Part shown: piece by piece, positions 54,657 to 63,952 of the stretch | How the letters are laid out: each line of letters starts with the position of its first letter | How positions within the stretch are numbered: the first letter of the stretch is position 1 | Source: Enterococcus sp. DIV0212c | GTDB taxonomy: Bacteria; Bacillota; Bacilli; Lactobacillales; Enterococcaceae | Direction of reading: 5' to 3' | NCBI RefSeq assembly: GCF_017377505.1 | Contig: NZ_JAFREN010000002.1 | Location: forward strand, 74,604 to 138,603 | Length of the DNA: 64,000 nucleotides | Position numbers and translations under genes: made by a program | Notes under the pieces: model-generated | The model's database searches: none | What the model saw: the letters and a program-made list of their open reading frames with translations, nothing else | Told to the model about the DNA's origin: nothing

Positions 54657-55301
54657 CTAATGCGTAGTTCCTGTATTTTCTTCAATATCCACTTCTGTAG
54701 TCACAGCTGCTTCAATTGCATAAATCAGTGAATCAGCAATTGTTTGGATTGGCATTGATGGTGTTCCAACAGGACGGTCAATCACTTGAGTTGGTTCAAA
54801 CGGCACGTGGATAAAACCGCCTTTTACGCCTGAAAACTCTTTATCGATCATGTATAACAAGCGATACATGATATCATTGCAGACAAATGTACCTGCTGTA
54901 TATGAAATATACGCCGGTAACCCATGTTCCTGAACGTTTTTCATCATTGCTTTGATTGGCAGTGATGTGAAGTAAGCTGTCTCGCCATCTTCTTCCAGTT
55001 TTGATCCAATCGGTTGATTGCCTTTATTATCCGGAATTCTGGCCTCCGCTAAATTAATCGCAACTCGTTCAAACGAAACCGCACTACGTCCGCCCGCTTG
55101 TCCTACACAAATAACAATATCAGGATTATTTTCTTTGATTGCAGCTTCTAATACTTCGCCGCTTTCTTTAAAAACAGTTGGTATTTCTAATTTGATCACT
55201 TGAGCTCCGGCAACTTTATCCGGGATCATTTTGACAGCTTCATACGCTGGGTTAACAGAATCTCCGCCAAATGGATCAAAACCTGTGACTAAAACTTTCA
55301 T
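54657..55301 (-). CDS. pcp: pyroglutamyl-peptidase I
   Basis: A 214-residue cysteine peptidase (family C15) that removes N-terminal pyroglutamate. It opens [20 protein letters not shown]; Glu in [16 protein letters not shown], catalytic Cys in [11 protein letters not shown] near 145 and His in GFIHVPFEP near 168. Downstream of two DUF969/979 membrane genes. SD AGGAGG is again preceded by AAATTT as before arcB and clpB. Confidence 0.95.
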   Translation of the reverse strand: MKVLVTGFDPFGGDSVNPAYEAVKMIPDKVAGAQVIKLEIPTVFKESGEVLEAAIKENNPDIVICVGQAGGRSAVSFERVAINLAEARIPDNKGNQPIGSKLEEDGETAYFTSLPIKAMMKNVQEHGLPAYISYTAGTFVCNDIMYRLLYMIDKEFSGVKGGFIHVPFEPTQVIDRPVGTPSMPIQTIADSLIYAIEAAVTTEVDIEENTGTTH

Positions 55302-55321
55302 TATAAATCTCCTCCTAAATT

Positions 55322-55380
55322 TAAACTTGCAGCGAGTTCGTTTGGTCTTGAAAGATAAACTCGCAAAACTAGATGAATAA
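55322..55380 (-). repeat. reduced repeat unit in the pcp leader
   Basis: Starts TAAACTTGCAGCGAG directly after the SD string and ends AACTAGATGAATAA, so it keeps the ends of the arcB/clpB repeat but lacks the middle. GCGAGTT/AACTCGC still pair. It appears to be a deletion form. Confidence 0.6.
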
Positions 55381-56325
55381 TTATTTAAATAAAATCATAT
55401 ACACAACTTGGAATACAAACATAAAGATCGCGATAAACCATTGATTTTTAATCACACCATATTTATCTTTCATCTCTAACATTGCTACCGGAACGATATT
55501 AAAGTTTGCAGCCATCGGTGTCAACAATGTACCGCAATAGCCACAAGTCAATGCCAACATACCGATCAATGCTGGATTTGCACCATATGCTAACACAAAC
55601 GGTGCTCCGATTCCCACTGTCATCACAGTGATCGCCGCAAAAGCATTCCCCATAATAATCGTAAATAGCATCATCCCAAAAGCATAAATAATAATTCCCA
55701 ACGCAACATTTCCTTGAGGAACAATTGTTCCAACAGCAGAAGAAATTACCGTTCCGACACCTGCACTAGTGAAAACAGCACCTAATGAAGCCAAAAGCAT
55801 CGGCAGCATACTCAAAGGTCCCACTGTTCCCAACATATCAGCCGCATCATCTAAAAATGTCGTTGGTTTATTATTATTAGAATAAAACATAAGGATCAAA
55901 ATGGCTACTAAAACCCCTACTCCAACACCAACTAATGCGCCAAGGTTTGTAAATAAGGCAAAAATAATAGCAAAGACACCAATACTCAAAGCTGGAACAA
56001 AAATTTTCATACCTAATTTATCAGACATTTGCTGCATATATTCTTTAGATGGCAGCTTACTTTTTCCTTTACTAACTTTTTTCAAGATTGCTGGAATTGT
56101 CATAGAAAAAATCAAAATTCCGCTGATCATTGAAGGGATAAATCGACCACCAGCAATCACGATTCCTAAGGCACACCAAAAATAAGCCGTTCCGTAGCGA
56201 TGAGGGTTACTTTTATCTAATAAATTCTTGATACCAGTATAAATCAAAATCAGACCCATCAGGATATACAAAACTTCTAATAATTTCTCTCCAAGTAAAA
56301 CATCTGAATTCATAAAAAAGCTCAT
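55381..56325 (-). CDS. DUF979 membrane protein
   Basis: A 314-residue polytopic protein with about nine membrane segments and the conserved late segment [25 protein letters not shown]979 proteins pair with DUF969 next to pcp or 5-oxoprolinase genes, which suggests a two-subunit carrier for pyroglutamate or pyroglutamyl peptides. The upstream DUF969 gene overlaps by 4 nt. Confidence 0.85.
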   Translation of the reverse strand: MSFFMNSDVLLGEKLLEVLYILMGLILIYTGIKNLLDKSNPHRYGTAYFWCALGIVIAGGRFIPSMISGILIFSMTIPAILKKVSKGKSKLPSKEYMQQMSDKLGMKIFVPALSIGVFAIIFALFTNLGALVGVGVGVLVAILILMFYSNNNKPTTFLDDAADMLGTVGPLSMLPMLLASLGAVFTSAGVGTVISSAVGTIVPQGNVALGIIIYAFGMMLFTIIMGNAFAAITVMTVGIGAPFVLAYGANPALIGMLALTCGYCGTLLTPMAANFNIVPVAMLEMKDKYGVIKNQWFIAIFMFVFQVVYMILFK

Positions 56326-57023
56326 GATTGATCTCCTTTCTTCGTCACGTCACCATAATATTTTTTCATCAATCGGCGATCTTTCGTGTAAAAATAAATA
56401 CTAGCAGTAACCAAAGCAACAAGTGCTACAGGAATTTCAACAGCTGCTAATTGAACTAATGTTACTTCATAGCCTAATTCCTTTAAGGTTGATTGAACTA
56501 ATAACCCACCTGAACCACCAATAAATAATACTTGTCCAAAGAACCAACAAATATTTTCCATTGCTGAAGCCATTCCTTTAAGTTCTTCTTCATAGTCTTT
56601 ATTTAATTCTAAATTTTGAGATTCAACGGCTCCGATTGACATTGGTAAAATAATTGGACGAACAAAGCCTGCAACTCCACCAAAACTGACATTGAATGCG
56701 GCAAAAATCATTCGAAAAACACCATAAATATCGATGATCAATCCTGCTGAAACCTTTTTAAAACGACGAATCAGGGAAGCTGCTGATTCTTTTAAACCAT
56801 TTCTTTCAAGTGTTCCTGTAGCTAACATAATAATAATAAAAATAGCCATCCCTCTGTTATTTACAAAACTTGTACCTAAAATATCTAACATTCCTTCTAA
56901 GCCGACGCCTCCGACTAAAGCTGTTACAACTAAGGCGATCATTACGATCAAAATCGAGTCTAACTTCATCGCAAAACCGACAATAACGATCAACACACCT
57001 AATAAACTAAGAATATTCTCCAC
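56322..57023 (-). CDS. DUF969 membrane protein
   Basis: A 233-residue protein with six or so membrane segments (FGGVAGFVRPIILP and ICWFFGQVLFIGGSGGLLVQS are conserved-looking loops). Start is GTG at 57023 with a weak SD. It is the first gene of the DUF969-DUF979-pcp operon; transport of pyroglutamate is inferred from the family's genomic context. Confidence 0.82.
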   Translation of the reverse strand: MENILSLLGVLIVIVGFAMKLDSILIVMIALVVTALVGGVGLEGMLDILGTSFVNNRGMAIFIIIMLATGTLERNGLKESAASLIRRFKKVSAGLIIDIYGVFRMIFAAFNVSFGGVAGFVRPIILPMSIGAVESQNLELNKDYEEELKGMASAMENICWFFGQVLFIGGSGGLLVQSTLKELGYEVTLVQLAAVEIPVALVALVTASIYFYTKDRRLMKKYYGDVTKKGDQS

Positions 57024-57317
57024 TGCTCACACTTCTTTCTTTTTTTATTTAAATCATGTTCTGAAAATAATAATTGCATCAGATTCGTACAAGATAAACC
57101 AAGTTGCTCCACAATAATTTAAATTATTTTCAGAATCAACGACTTCTTTATTATACACAAAATTTGATTTTTTTATTATTTTTACGATAAAACCCCTTTT
57201 TGACTAACAGATAGTTTCTTAAAATAAAAAAATATGAGGGAAAAGTAACGATTACTTTTCCCTCATACCCTAAGACTCGATAAACATTCACATAACTATT
57301 TTAAAGTACTGAATCAA
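57024..57317. other. intergenic region with terminator
   Basis: 294 nt. A strong hairpin TATGAGGGAAAAGTAA / TTACTTTTCCCTCATA at 57233-57267 ends the membrane-protein/J-like operon. The rest is AT-rich control sequence of the DUF969 operon; no gene seen. Confidence 0.6.
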
Positions 57318-58364
57318 TCAAAAAACGTCGACTTCTTCCTCTGCATTTTCATAGATAATTTTTCTTTTTTCTTCATCTATTTTTTCCCAATCTTTTCCAT
57401 AAATATGTTCCAAACGGCCATAATCATCGAAAGACAATATATAGCAATGTTCGTGGTTTTCATCATTGATGATTGTATAAAGTTTGTCCTCTTCATCTTG
57501 ACTAATTTGCCAAGTGCCGGACTTGAGTTCTTCTGCGATTGGCATTGAACTGTTTTTTTCTAGCATTGCTTTAACATTTTCAGTAGCATATTCTGGATTG
57601 TCTCTCAGATTTTCTTTTCGCTCCGCTGATAATAAATAATAAGAAACAAAGAATTTTTGTGACATCATTGGTCGAACTTGAATATCCGCCCATAAAGCCT
57701 CCAATTTATCTTGTGGCAACACTTCCCAACCTTCTCCAAATACGTTGGAAATTTTTTCTTCATCATCTTCTTGAAGAATGACAAATGGGATATCTTCATC
57801 TAAAAGAGTCAGAGCTGTCACAAAGCCATAGCCCGCTACATTATCTGGTGAAGGATAAAAATCTGATCTGGAATCGATTACTATTTCAGGCAACTCAGAA
57901 AGAATCATCCGTTGTGCCTTCTCTTTTGCTTGGCCAACTAGCTTTTCCTCTACAAAATTTGCGCGCTGTTCATCTTCTCTATCAATATAAAAATAATAAA
58001 TAAATTGGTCATATACATTGTTACTTTCTTTTAAATCAGTTAATTCAGCAGTATAAGGATTTCCTACAGAATTATTTTCTCCACTTATCAAACTTGGGCT
58101 ATCTGATGCAGGCGTATAAGAATGTCGCTTAGCAATGTTGGAAGTAGCATTGGCTAATTTAAGAATACATATGATAATTAAAACTATACTCCATAACGAT
58201 AGTTTCTTCTTTTTTTGCTTATTTTGAGGAATTGACAGTGCATCTGCTGATTGCAACATAGCTAGTTCTTTTGGTCTAAATAGTGAAGGATTTTTTTTCG
58301 CTAATTCCGCCCAACACTCTTTCACACGAGAATGACGTCGAAGGTGAAAATAGACATAACCCAT
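57318..58364 (-). CDS. single-pass membrane protein of unknown function
   Basis: A 348-residue protein with a short cytosolic N-terminus, one membrane segment (KLSLWSIVLIIICILKLA, about 73-91) and an external acidic domain of about 250 residues rich in Glu/Asp. It starts 6 nt after the J-like gene and is probably coupled to it. I do not recognise the external domain. A role in surface folding or envelope stress with the J-like partner is only a suggestion. Confidence 0.7.
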   Translation of the reverse strand: MGYVYFHLRRHSRVKECWAELAKKNPSLFRPKELAMLQSADALSIPQNKQKKKKLSLWSIVLIIICILKLANATSNIAKRHSYTPASDSPSLISGENNSVGNPYTAELTDLKESNNVYDQFIYYFYIDREDEQRANFVEEKLVGQAKEKAQRMILSELPEIVIDSRSDFYPSPDNVAGYGFVTALTLLDEDIPFVILQEDDEEKISNVFGEGWEVLPQDKLEALWADIQVRPMMSQKFFVSYYLLSAERKENLRDNPEYATENVKAMLEKNSSMPIAEELKSGTWQISQDEEDKLYTIINDENHEHCYILSFDDYGRLEHIYGKDWEKIDEEKRKIIYENAEEEVDVF

Positions 58365-58370
58365 TAGTAA

Positions 58371-59444
58371 TTAAACCGTTGTATCAGGAATCGCGGCGTC
58401 ACTCTTATCAAAAATCAATACATCGTTCGCTGCGCCGTGATTTTTAGCCCATTCATAATAGGTACTAAAAAACTCACTCGTATTACTTACTTTTAATGCT
58501 CTTGCTGTCTGAATCAGTTCTTTGAATGTCCGAGTTGTTTGCTCATCTTCTAGCCTAAAATCTTTCATTAAAACATAAGCAATATGCAAATTGACCACAT
58601 CAATGTCTTGAGTTGTGACTGCTTGGCACAATTCAAATCGTTCTTGCCAGACACTCTGATCAGGAATACCATTAGTGAATATCTGAAAAAGTTCGTACCG
58701 ATTGGTAAAATATTCTAATCGCTGTTCTTTAGGGATAATCTGATAAATATCAAACGAAAACATCGGAACATGTTTGATTTGCATCCACGTATAGCAAAAA
58801 TAGTCCCCAGCTTTGTGATCTCTGGCTAAGGAATCAAAATCAAAAAAGCTACTCAAATAACTGATAACTTCTCTTGAAAGGACACGATAATTTACTAACA
58901 AAAAATTCTGCATTACTGATGAGATTTCATTATAGTCCTCATTCGACCATTCTAGCTCTCTTGAAAATAATGGTGTCCATTTTTCGAAATCTGAAAAAAA
59001 ATCCATTTTTTCATAAATCATATCTAATTCTTTTTTAAATCGTTCGGAGATATTAACCGTACTTTGTTCTTCTTTCTCATTCTGTTCAGGGACGTTGATC
59101 TTGTAATCTACCTCATCCATTTCTTTTACAGAAGGTAGAATATCAGCTGTTGTTTCTATATTTTTAGTTTTTTCAAGATCATTGAAGCTTAAAGGGACTT
59201 CTTCAGTTGATTCAATCGTTGTTAAATCACTTGTCTCAAAAGAAGACACCTCGTATTCTTTCGGGCGATTACTTTCAATAATCGTTCCGGATAAGAAAAG
59301 AGCTGAATCAAACGCTTCTTTTAACTTTTGAAAGGCTACTGGTTCTTCATCTACATGTATCCTATTTAGTTTCGCTTCATACGCTTTTTTTATTTTATCT
59401 TTATCTGAAGTTGGTTCTAACGCCAAGATTTCCCAACAATTCAT
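58371..59444 (-). CDS. J-domain-like protein
   Basis: About 357 residues. The first 45 residues (NCWEILALEPTSDKDKIKKAY ... FQKLKEAFDSAL) form a degenerate J-like domain in which the HPD tripeptide is HVD, so classic DnaK stimulation is doubtful. An acidic linker and a helical domain follow. The ATG at 59444 gives the usual N-terminus of such proteins but has a poor SD; upstream ATG (59480) or TTG (59528) are possible. Coupled to the membrane protein gene. Function is unknown. Confidence 0.7.
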   Translation of the reverse strand: MNCWEILALEPTSDKDKIKKAYEAKLNRIHVDEEPVAFQKLKEAFDSALFLSGTIIESNRPKEYEVSSFETSDLTTIESTEEVPLSFNDLEKTKNIETTADILPSVKEMDEVDYKINVPEQNEKEEQSTVNISERFKKELDMIYEKMDFFSDFEKWTPLFSRELEWSNEDYNEISSVMQNFLLVNYRVLSREVISYLSSFFDFDSLARDHKAGDYFCYTWMQIKHVPMFSFDIYQIIPKEQRLEYFTNRYELFQIFTNGIPDQSVWQERFELCQAVTTQDIDVVNLHIAYVLMKDFRLEDEQTTRTFKELIQTARALKVSNTSEFFSTYYEWAKNHGAANDVLIFDKSDAAIPDTTV

Positions 59445-59583
59445 AAACCCAACCCACTTTCTCCTTCTTCTCTGCAACATTTCCCATGTGTTATCTTCTA
59501 TTATGACAAAATTAACATAGCATGACAATACTCTGATTCGTTTATTTGGCTCGTGAAAGCTGATATTATAAATAAAAAATAAA

Positions 59584-59620
59584 GTGTAAGGAAAAAATAA
59601 AAACTACTTGTGCCTTACAC
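59584..59620. terminator. GTGTAAGG hairpin
   Basis: Arms GTGTAAGG / CCTTACAC between the J-like gene and the ABC-F gene end. Confidence 0.45.
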
Positions 59621-59662
59621 ATTAAATTTAGTCTTGTTAATGAAAAGAGTATCTAAAAAAAC

Positions 59663-59696
59663 TGCCAAACGATGATTTAAATAGCATCGTTTGACA
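59663..59696 (-). terminator. terminator of the ABC-F gene
   Basis: Hairpin TGCCAAACGATG / CATCGTTTGACA; on the minus strand it is followed by GTTTTTTTAG. Confidence 0.75.
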
Positions 59697-59709
59697 GAAC
59701 ATTTTTTAT

Positions 59710-61209
59710 TTATTTTTTTGATAAGGTAACTATTTGTGTCGCTATTTTTTCTAAAAAAGCTTGGTCGTGTTCCACTAACAACATTGTTGGTTTTACTGAT
59801 AGAATCAATTTTTCTAATTGTTCCTGATTAAAAACATCTAGATAATTTAACGGTTCGTCCCAAATATACAATTCTGCCGGCTGTGCTAAAGATTTTGCTA
59901 ATTCGACTTTTTTTCGCTGTCCCATACTCATTTGCTCGATACGGTTTTGGAAGACTTCTCTTTCCATTCCTAATTTATGCAAATTGTTAAGAAACTCTTG
60001 ATGATTCAAGCCTTGTTCTTCTGAAAATTCCAGCAACGTTCCTTGATTATCTTCATAATTTTGACGAACATAACTAATATTCAACTTGTCTGGACGAACC
60101 ACTTCACCCTTACTTTCACCGGTAAACTGACCAAGTAAAAAGTGGATGATCGATGATTTTCCAGAGCCATTCGCACCAGCTAAAGCAATTCGCTGCCCTT
60201 GATTTAGTTCAAACGAAAGTTCTTGAAACAACGCTTTATCTTGATAACTTAAACCCAAATTTTCGACAGTCAGTAATCGTTTATGGTGTCTCGGTAAGTA
60301 GTTCATCGTCAATGGATCAATATATTCAATATCTTTTAAAAGACTGGCTTTTTCTGTCAATTGTGATTCCATTCGATGTTCGATTGTCTTCGCACGCTTC
60401 ATTGTGCGCGCAGCTCTTGCACCAATCGCTCCCGTATCATAGATTGCCCCACTCCCTTTTTCTGAGGCTTTACCATATTTATCTTGTTCTTTAGAACGAG
60501 ACCATTCAGCTTTTTCTGCGGCCGTTTTTTTCAAACGGCTAACTTCTTTTTTTAATTTTTCATTTTGCGCAAATTCAAATTCATCTTTGATTTTCTTTTG
60601 TTCTTCATAAACGGAAAAGTTTCCTTGATAAAGCTCTAATTGACTTTTCTCGATAGATAATACATGGTCGACGACCTCGTCTACAAATGAACGGTCGTGA
60701 CTGACTACAATAAAACCTTGACGTTTCTTTTTCAAATACTCCGCGACTTGCTTACGCCCGACAATGTCCAAATGATTGGTTGGTTCATCGATCAAAGGAA
60801 AATGGAGATCATCTATAAACAACAACGCCAATAAAACCTTCGTCTTTTCTCCGCCAGAAAGCGTCTCAAAATCACGCCATAAAATTTCTGGATCAACTTG
60901 TAAGAGATTTAACTCCCGTTCAATTTCCCACTGCTCAAAATCGTTGATTTCCTGCAACACGTAATACGTTAATTGTTTCTTATCTTTGATCGGCTGTGGA
61001 AAATATAAAAATTCCAATTGATGTACCATTTGACCACTATACGGCAGTTGATTCTGTAAAATTTTCAGTAGTGTCGTTTTACCACGACCGTTTCTGCCAA
61101 TCAATCCTAATTTCCATTGTGTATCAAAATTTAGATTTGCTTGATCGAATAATAAAGTTCCTTGGGTATCATACCCAAATGTTATATTTTTTAGCTCAAT
61201 TTTTGACAT
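59710..61209 (-). CDS. lsa: Lsa-type ABC-F ribosomal protection protein
   Basis: A 499-residue cytosolic ABC-F ATPase with two cassettes (GRNGRGKTTLL, LSGGEKTKVLL; GANGSGKSSII, MSMGQRKKVELAKSLAQ) and a Lys-rich interdomain linker (about 205-285) that reaches the peptidyl-transferase centre. Length and long stretches such as KEKGSGAIYDTGAIGARAAR-like sequence (KGSGAIYDTGAIGARAAR) match Lsa(A) of E. faecalis (498 aa). Lsa(A) proteins give intrinsic lincosamide, streptogramin A and pleuromutilin resistance. No membrane domains. A structured leader lies upstream. Confidence 0.93.
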   Translation of the reverse strand: MSKIELKNITFGYDTQGTLLFDQANLNFDTQWKLGLIGRNGRGKTTLLKILQNQLPYSGQMVHQLEFLYFPQPIKDKKQLTYYVLQEINDFEQWEIERELNLLQVDPEILWRDFETLSGGEKTKVLLALLFIDDLHFPLIDEPTNHLDIVGRKQVAEYLKKKRQGFIVVSHDRSFVDEVVDHVLSIEKSQLELYQGNFSVYEEQKKIKDEFEFAQNEKLKKEVSRLKKTAAEKAEWSRSKEQDKYGKASEKGSGAIYDTGAIGARAARTMKRAKTIEHRMESQLTEKASLLKDIEYIDPLTMNYLPRHHKRLLTVENLGLSYQDKALFQELSFELNQGQRIALAGANGSGKSSIIHFLLGQFTGESKGEVVRPDKLNISYVRQNYEDNQGTLLEFSEEQGLNHQEFLNNLHKLGMEREVFQNRIEQMSMGQRKKVELAKSLAQPAELYIWDEPLNYLDVFNQEQLEKLILSVKPTMLLVEHDQAFLEKIATQIVTLSKK

Positions 61210-61453
61210 ATTCTCACCTCATTTAAGAAAAGCTGAAGGGAATTTTCCTATCCCTTCTACACTTTTCAGAATCGGCTATATGTTTATGAGTACACAAAAA
61301 GACCCATACGCAGAAAAATCAATGCCAATTCTGAAAATCTGCACACTGCTCCCTTGAGATTTCTCAAGTTACAGTCTGAATGCAGCTTCAACAAATTGAC
61401 TTAATTTTTCAACGCACGGATCCCTCACTTCGTTTTTTATTGCATTTAATATA
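61210..61453 (-). promoter_or_regulatory. structured leader/attenuator of lsa
   Basis: About 235 nt are transcribed before the ABC-F ATG. The minus strand has a small possible reading frame (61284-61346, 20 codons from GTG, ending LFVYS, after AAGGGAG), a repeat pair CCGATTCTGAAAA / TTTTCAGAATTGG, and, just before the SD, GAAGGGA ... TCCCTTC followed by AGCTTTTCTT, which looks like a terminator. This fits drug-induced attenuation known for other ABC-F genes. Exact alternative folds were not computed. Confidence 0.55.
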
Positions 61454-61477
61454 TCATGCTCATTTTAGTTTTGTCAA
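61448..61477 (-). promoter_or_regulatory. lsa promoter
   Basis: Minus strand TTGACA (61472-61477), 18-nt spacer, TATATT (61448-61453). Near consensus. The remainder 61478-61751 is AT-rich and has no gene I can support. Confidence 0.65.
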
Positions 61478-61751
61478 CAAACACTTCTCACGACTTCAAT
61501 TAAATTTCATAAAATGGGCAGAGTATTTCATCTAAATAATTTTTGTTTTTGATGTTAAATTATCACATTTATTCATTGACAGTTCTTATCTTTGAAAAAA
61601 AACTTTCAATCTATCTGAACACTCACTTTTAAGTTTAATTTTCCTTTATACTATAACTATAATAAATTTACGATTACTTTGAGTTTCTTCTACTGGTCAA
61701 ACGCAACTCATTAAATTATTCGTTATACTCTACGAAAAAGGGGATTATACT

Positions 61752-62135
61752 ATGAAAATTGAACATATCGGTTTATGGGTAACAAATTTAGAGAACATGC
61801 GGGCATTTTACGAAACCTATTTCAAAGCAACTGCTTCTGAACTTTACCACAATAAAAAAACGAGTTTCCATTCTTATTTTTTAACATTTTCTGATGGTGC
61901 GAGACTTGAAATCATGCAACGAGATGATGTCGTTAATCGTACTACTGGTGAAGAAATTCTGGGCTTCGCTCATTTAGCTATATCTTTAGGTAGTAAAACA
62001 AATGTCGATAATCTGACCAACATTTTGGTGATGGAAGGCTACGAATTGCTAAGCCCCACCCGCACTACAGGAGATGGCTATTATGAGTCTGTTATTGCTG
62101 ATCCAGAAGGAAATCGTTTGGAATTGACTGTTTAA
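61752..62135 (+). CDS. VOC-family protein, glyoxalase-like
   Basis: A 127-residue vicinal-oxygen-chelate protein: IEHIGLWVTNLENMRAFYETYF at the start and FAHLAISLGSK and SVIADPEGNRLELTV at the end supply the His and Glu metal ligands. Single metal site and small size fit glyoxalase I-like or related enzymes. Substrate is unknown. The HAD gene follows 26 nt later on the same strand. Confidence 0.88.
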   Translation: MKIEHIGLWVTNLENMRAFYETYFKATASELYHNKKTSFHSYFLTFSDGARLEIMQRDDVVNRTTGEEILGFAHLAISLGSKTNVDNLTNILVMEGYELLSPTRTTGDGYYESVIADPEGNRLELTV

Positions 62136-62161
62136 ATTGTATGATAAATGGAGGAACTATA

Positions 62162-63001
62162 ATGAATGTAAAAGCGATTGTTTTAGACATTGACGGAACA
62201 CTTTTGAATGATGAAAAAAAACTAACTCCCCAAACAAGAGATGCCTTGATTGATGCTCAAAAAAAAGGGATCAAAGTCATTCTTGCGTCTGGCAGACCAA
62301 CGCCTGGTATGTTGAAATATGTTGATGAGCTACAAATGGATCAATACAACGGGATGATTGTTTCTTACAACGGGGCTCATGTGCTCGATGTCAGCACACA
62401 AAAAGAATTATTCAGCCAGCCTCTCTCAATCGAAAATAGTAAAAATATCTTAGAACATCTTAAACAATTTGACGTAAAACCAATGATTGCTAAGGATGAA
62501 TACATGTATGTCAATAACGTATTTGACGGCATGTTGGATCTAAATTTCACAGATGGATTATTTAACATTATCGAATACGAATCACGTGGAGGAAACTTCC
62601 AACTATGTGAAAAAGATGATTTAGCGGCTTTTGTAGATTTTCCTCTACATAAAATTTTAGTCGCTGCTCAACCAGAATATTTACAAGAAAACTGGCAAAA
62701 AATTCTAGCCCCTTTTAAAGAATCAGTCAGTGGTGTTTTCTCTGCGCCGATGTATTTTGAATTCACTGATCAAGGTATCGATAAAGCTAATGCGTTGGAA
62801 CAAACATTAAAACCGTTAGGAATTCATCCGGAACATATTATATCTTTTGGTGATGGGCACAATGATCTATCTTTGATCAACTATGCTGGAATGGGCGTCG
62901 CTATGGGAAATGCCGTTGATGAGTTGAAACAAGTAGCTGACCATGTCACGGTTTCCAATAATGAAGATGGAATCGCCCAAGCCTTGGCTAAGTTCCTTTA
63001 A
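62162..63001 (+). CDS. Cof-type HAD-IIB sugar phosphatase
   Basis: A 279-residue phosphatase: motif I VLDIDGTLLND, motif II LASGR, motif III Lys near HKILVA and motif IV FGDGHNDLSLI. The large C2B cap gives sugar-phosphate specificity (YidA-like). ATG 62162 follows GGAGG; the frame start at 62141 is upstream of that SD. Confidence 0.92.
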   Translation: MNVKAIVLDIDGTLLNDEKKLTPQTRDALIDAQKKGIKVILASGRPTPGMLKYVDELQMDQYNGMIVSYNGAHVLDVSTQKELFSQPLSIENSKNILEHLKQFDVKPMIAKDEYMYVNNVFDGMLDLNFTDGLFNIIEYESRGGNFQLCEKDDLAAFVDFPLHKILVAAQPEYLQENWQKILAPFKESVSGVFSAPMYFEFTDQGIDKANALEQTLKPLGIHPEHIISFGDGHNDLSLINYAGMGVAMGNAVDELKQVADHVTVSNNEDGIAQALAKFL

Positions 63002-63006
63002 TCAAC

Positions 63007-63043
63007 AAAAAGAGTAGGAGCAAAAAATCCTACTCTTTTTTTG
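63007..63043 (+). terminator. terminator after HAD gene
   Basis: Hairpin AAAAGAGTAGGA / TCCTACTCTTTT then TTT. Confidence 0.8.
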
Positions 63044-63100
63044 TGTTCCTCACATAATAAGTTATACTTATACTAATCAGACTGAAAGGTGTTTTATGTG

Positions 63101-63952
63101 ATGAATTTAATACTTAAATTAAAAAACCTAGATAAGCTTACAACAAGTGAAGAAGTGCTTGTTGCATATATTCTTGATTTTCCAGAAAAAGTCATTCATT
63201 TTTCTCCAAAAGAATTAGCTGAACACTCTTATGTTTCAATTTCAACGATTTACCGTTTAATTAATAAATTAGAGCTGGATGGTTTAAATGATCTTAAATT
63301 TGCCTTGGTCAACTATCTAAATGAACATACAACTGAACAAATAATTGACATTGATTATCCTATTTCAGCTGAAGATAATCATTATGCCATGACTAAAAAG
63401 TTAAAAACAGTTTATGAGCAAACGGTTCAATCGACCATTGATACGAACAACTTTGACACGATGGCGTTCAATAGTGAATTACTTAAGAATGCTGAATTTA
63501 TCGATATTTACGCCACATCTGCCAATATTTATTTTGCTCAAAACTTTCAATTTCAAATGCAGGAAATCGGTAAACAAATCAATGTGCCAATCGACGATTA
63601 TATGCAAAACCTATCCGCTGCAAACAGTACACCCAATCATTTAGCTATCGTTGTTTCATACGAAGGACGCGGCTCTAGTGTAAAAAAAATCTTAGAAACC
63701 CTCAAGAAAAATCAAAGTAAAATTCTATTGATCACATCGAAGAAGAGTCCTTTATTACATGAAAAAGTCGATGGTACTTTCCTCTTCTCTTCAATGGAAA
63801 ATCATTACAATAAGATTTCCTCCTTTTCAACACGTTTGTCTTTAATGTATATTTTTGATAGCCTCTATCTAAGCTATTTTAACCAAGATTACGAGAAAAA
63901 TTTATCTTATAAATTAGAAAATTATCAAAAGATGAACCCAAATTTGATTTAA
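63101..63952 (+). CDS. RpiR/MurR-type regulator
   Basis: A 283-residue protein with HTH (ELAEHSYVSISTIYRLINKL) and SIS domain (IDIYATSANIYFAQNF, VVSYEGRGSSVKKI). ATG 63101 or GTG 63098 after AAAGG are both possible. Controlled genes are probably beyond the window or the HAD gene. Sugar ligand is unknown. Confidence 0.85.
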   Translation: MNLILKLKNLDKLTTSEEVLVAYILDFPEKVIHFSPKELAEHSYVSISTIYRLINKLELDGLNDLKFALVNYLNEHTTEQIIDIDYPISAEDNHYAMTKKLKTVYEQTVQSTIDTNNFDTMAFNSELLKNAEFIDIYATSANIYFAQNFQFQMQEIGKQINVPIDDYMQNLSAANSTPNHLAIVVSYEGRGSSVKKILETLKKNQSKILLITSKKSPLLHEKVDGTFLFSSMENHYNKISSFSTRLSLMYIFDSLYLSYFNQDYEKNLSYKLENYQKMNPNLI

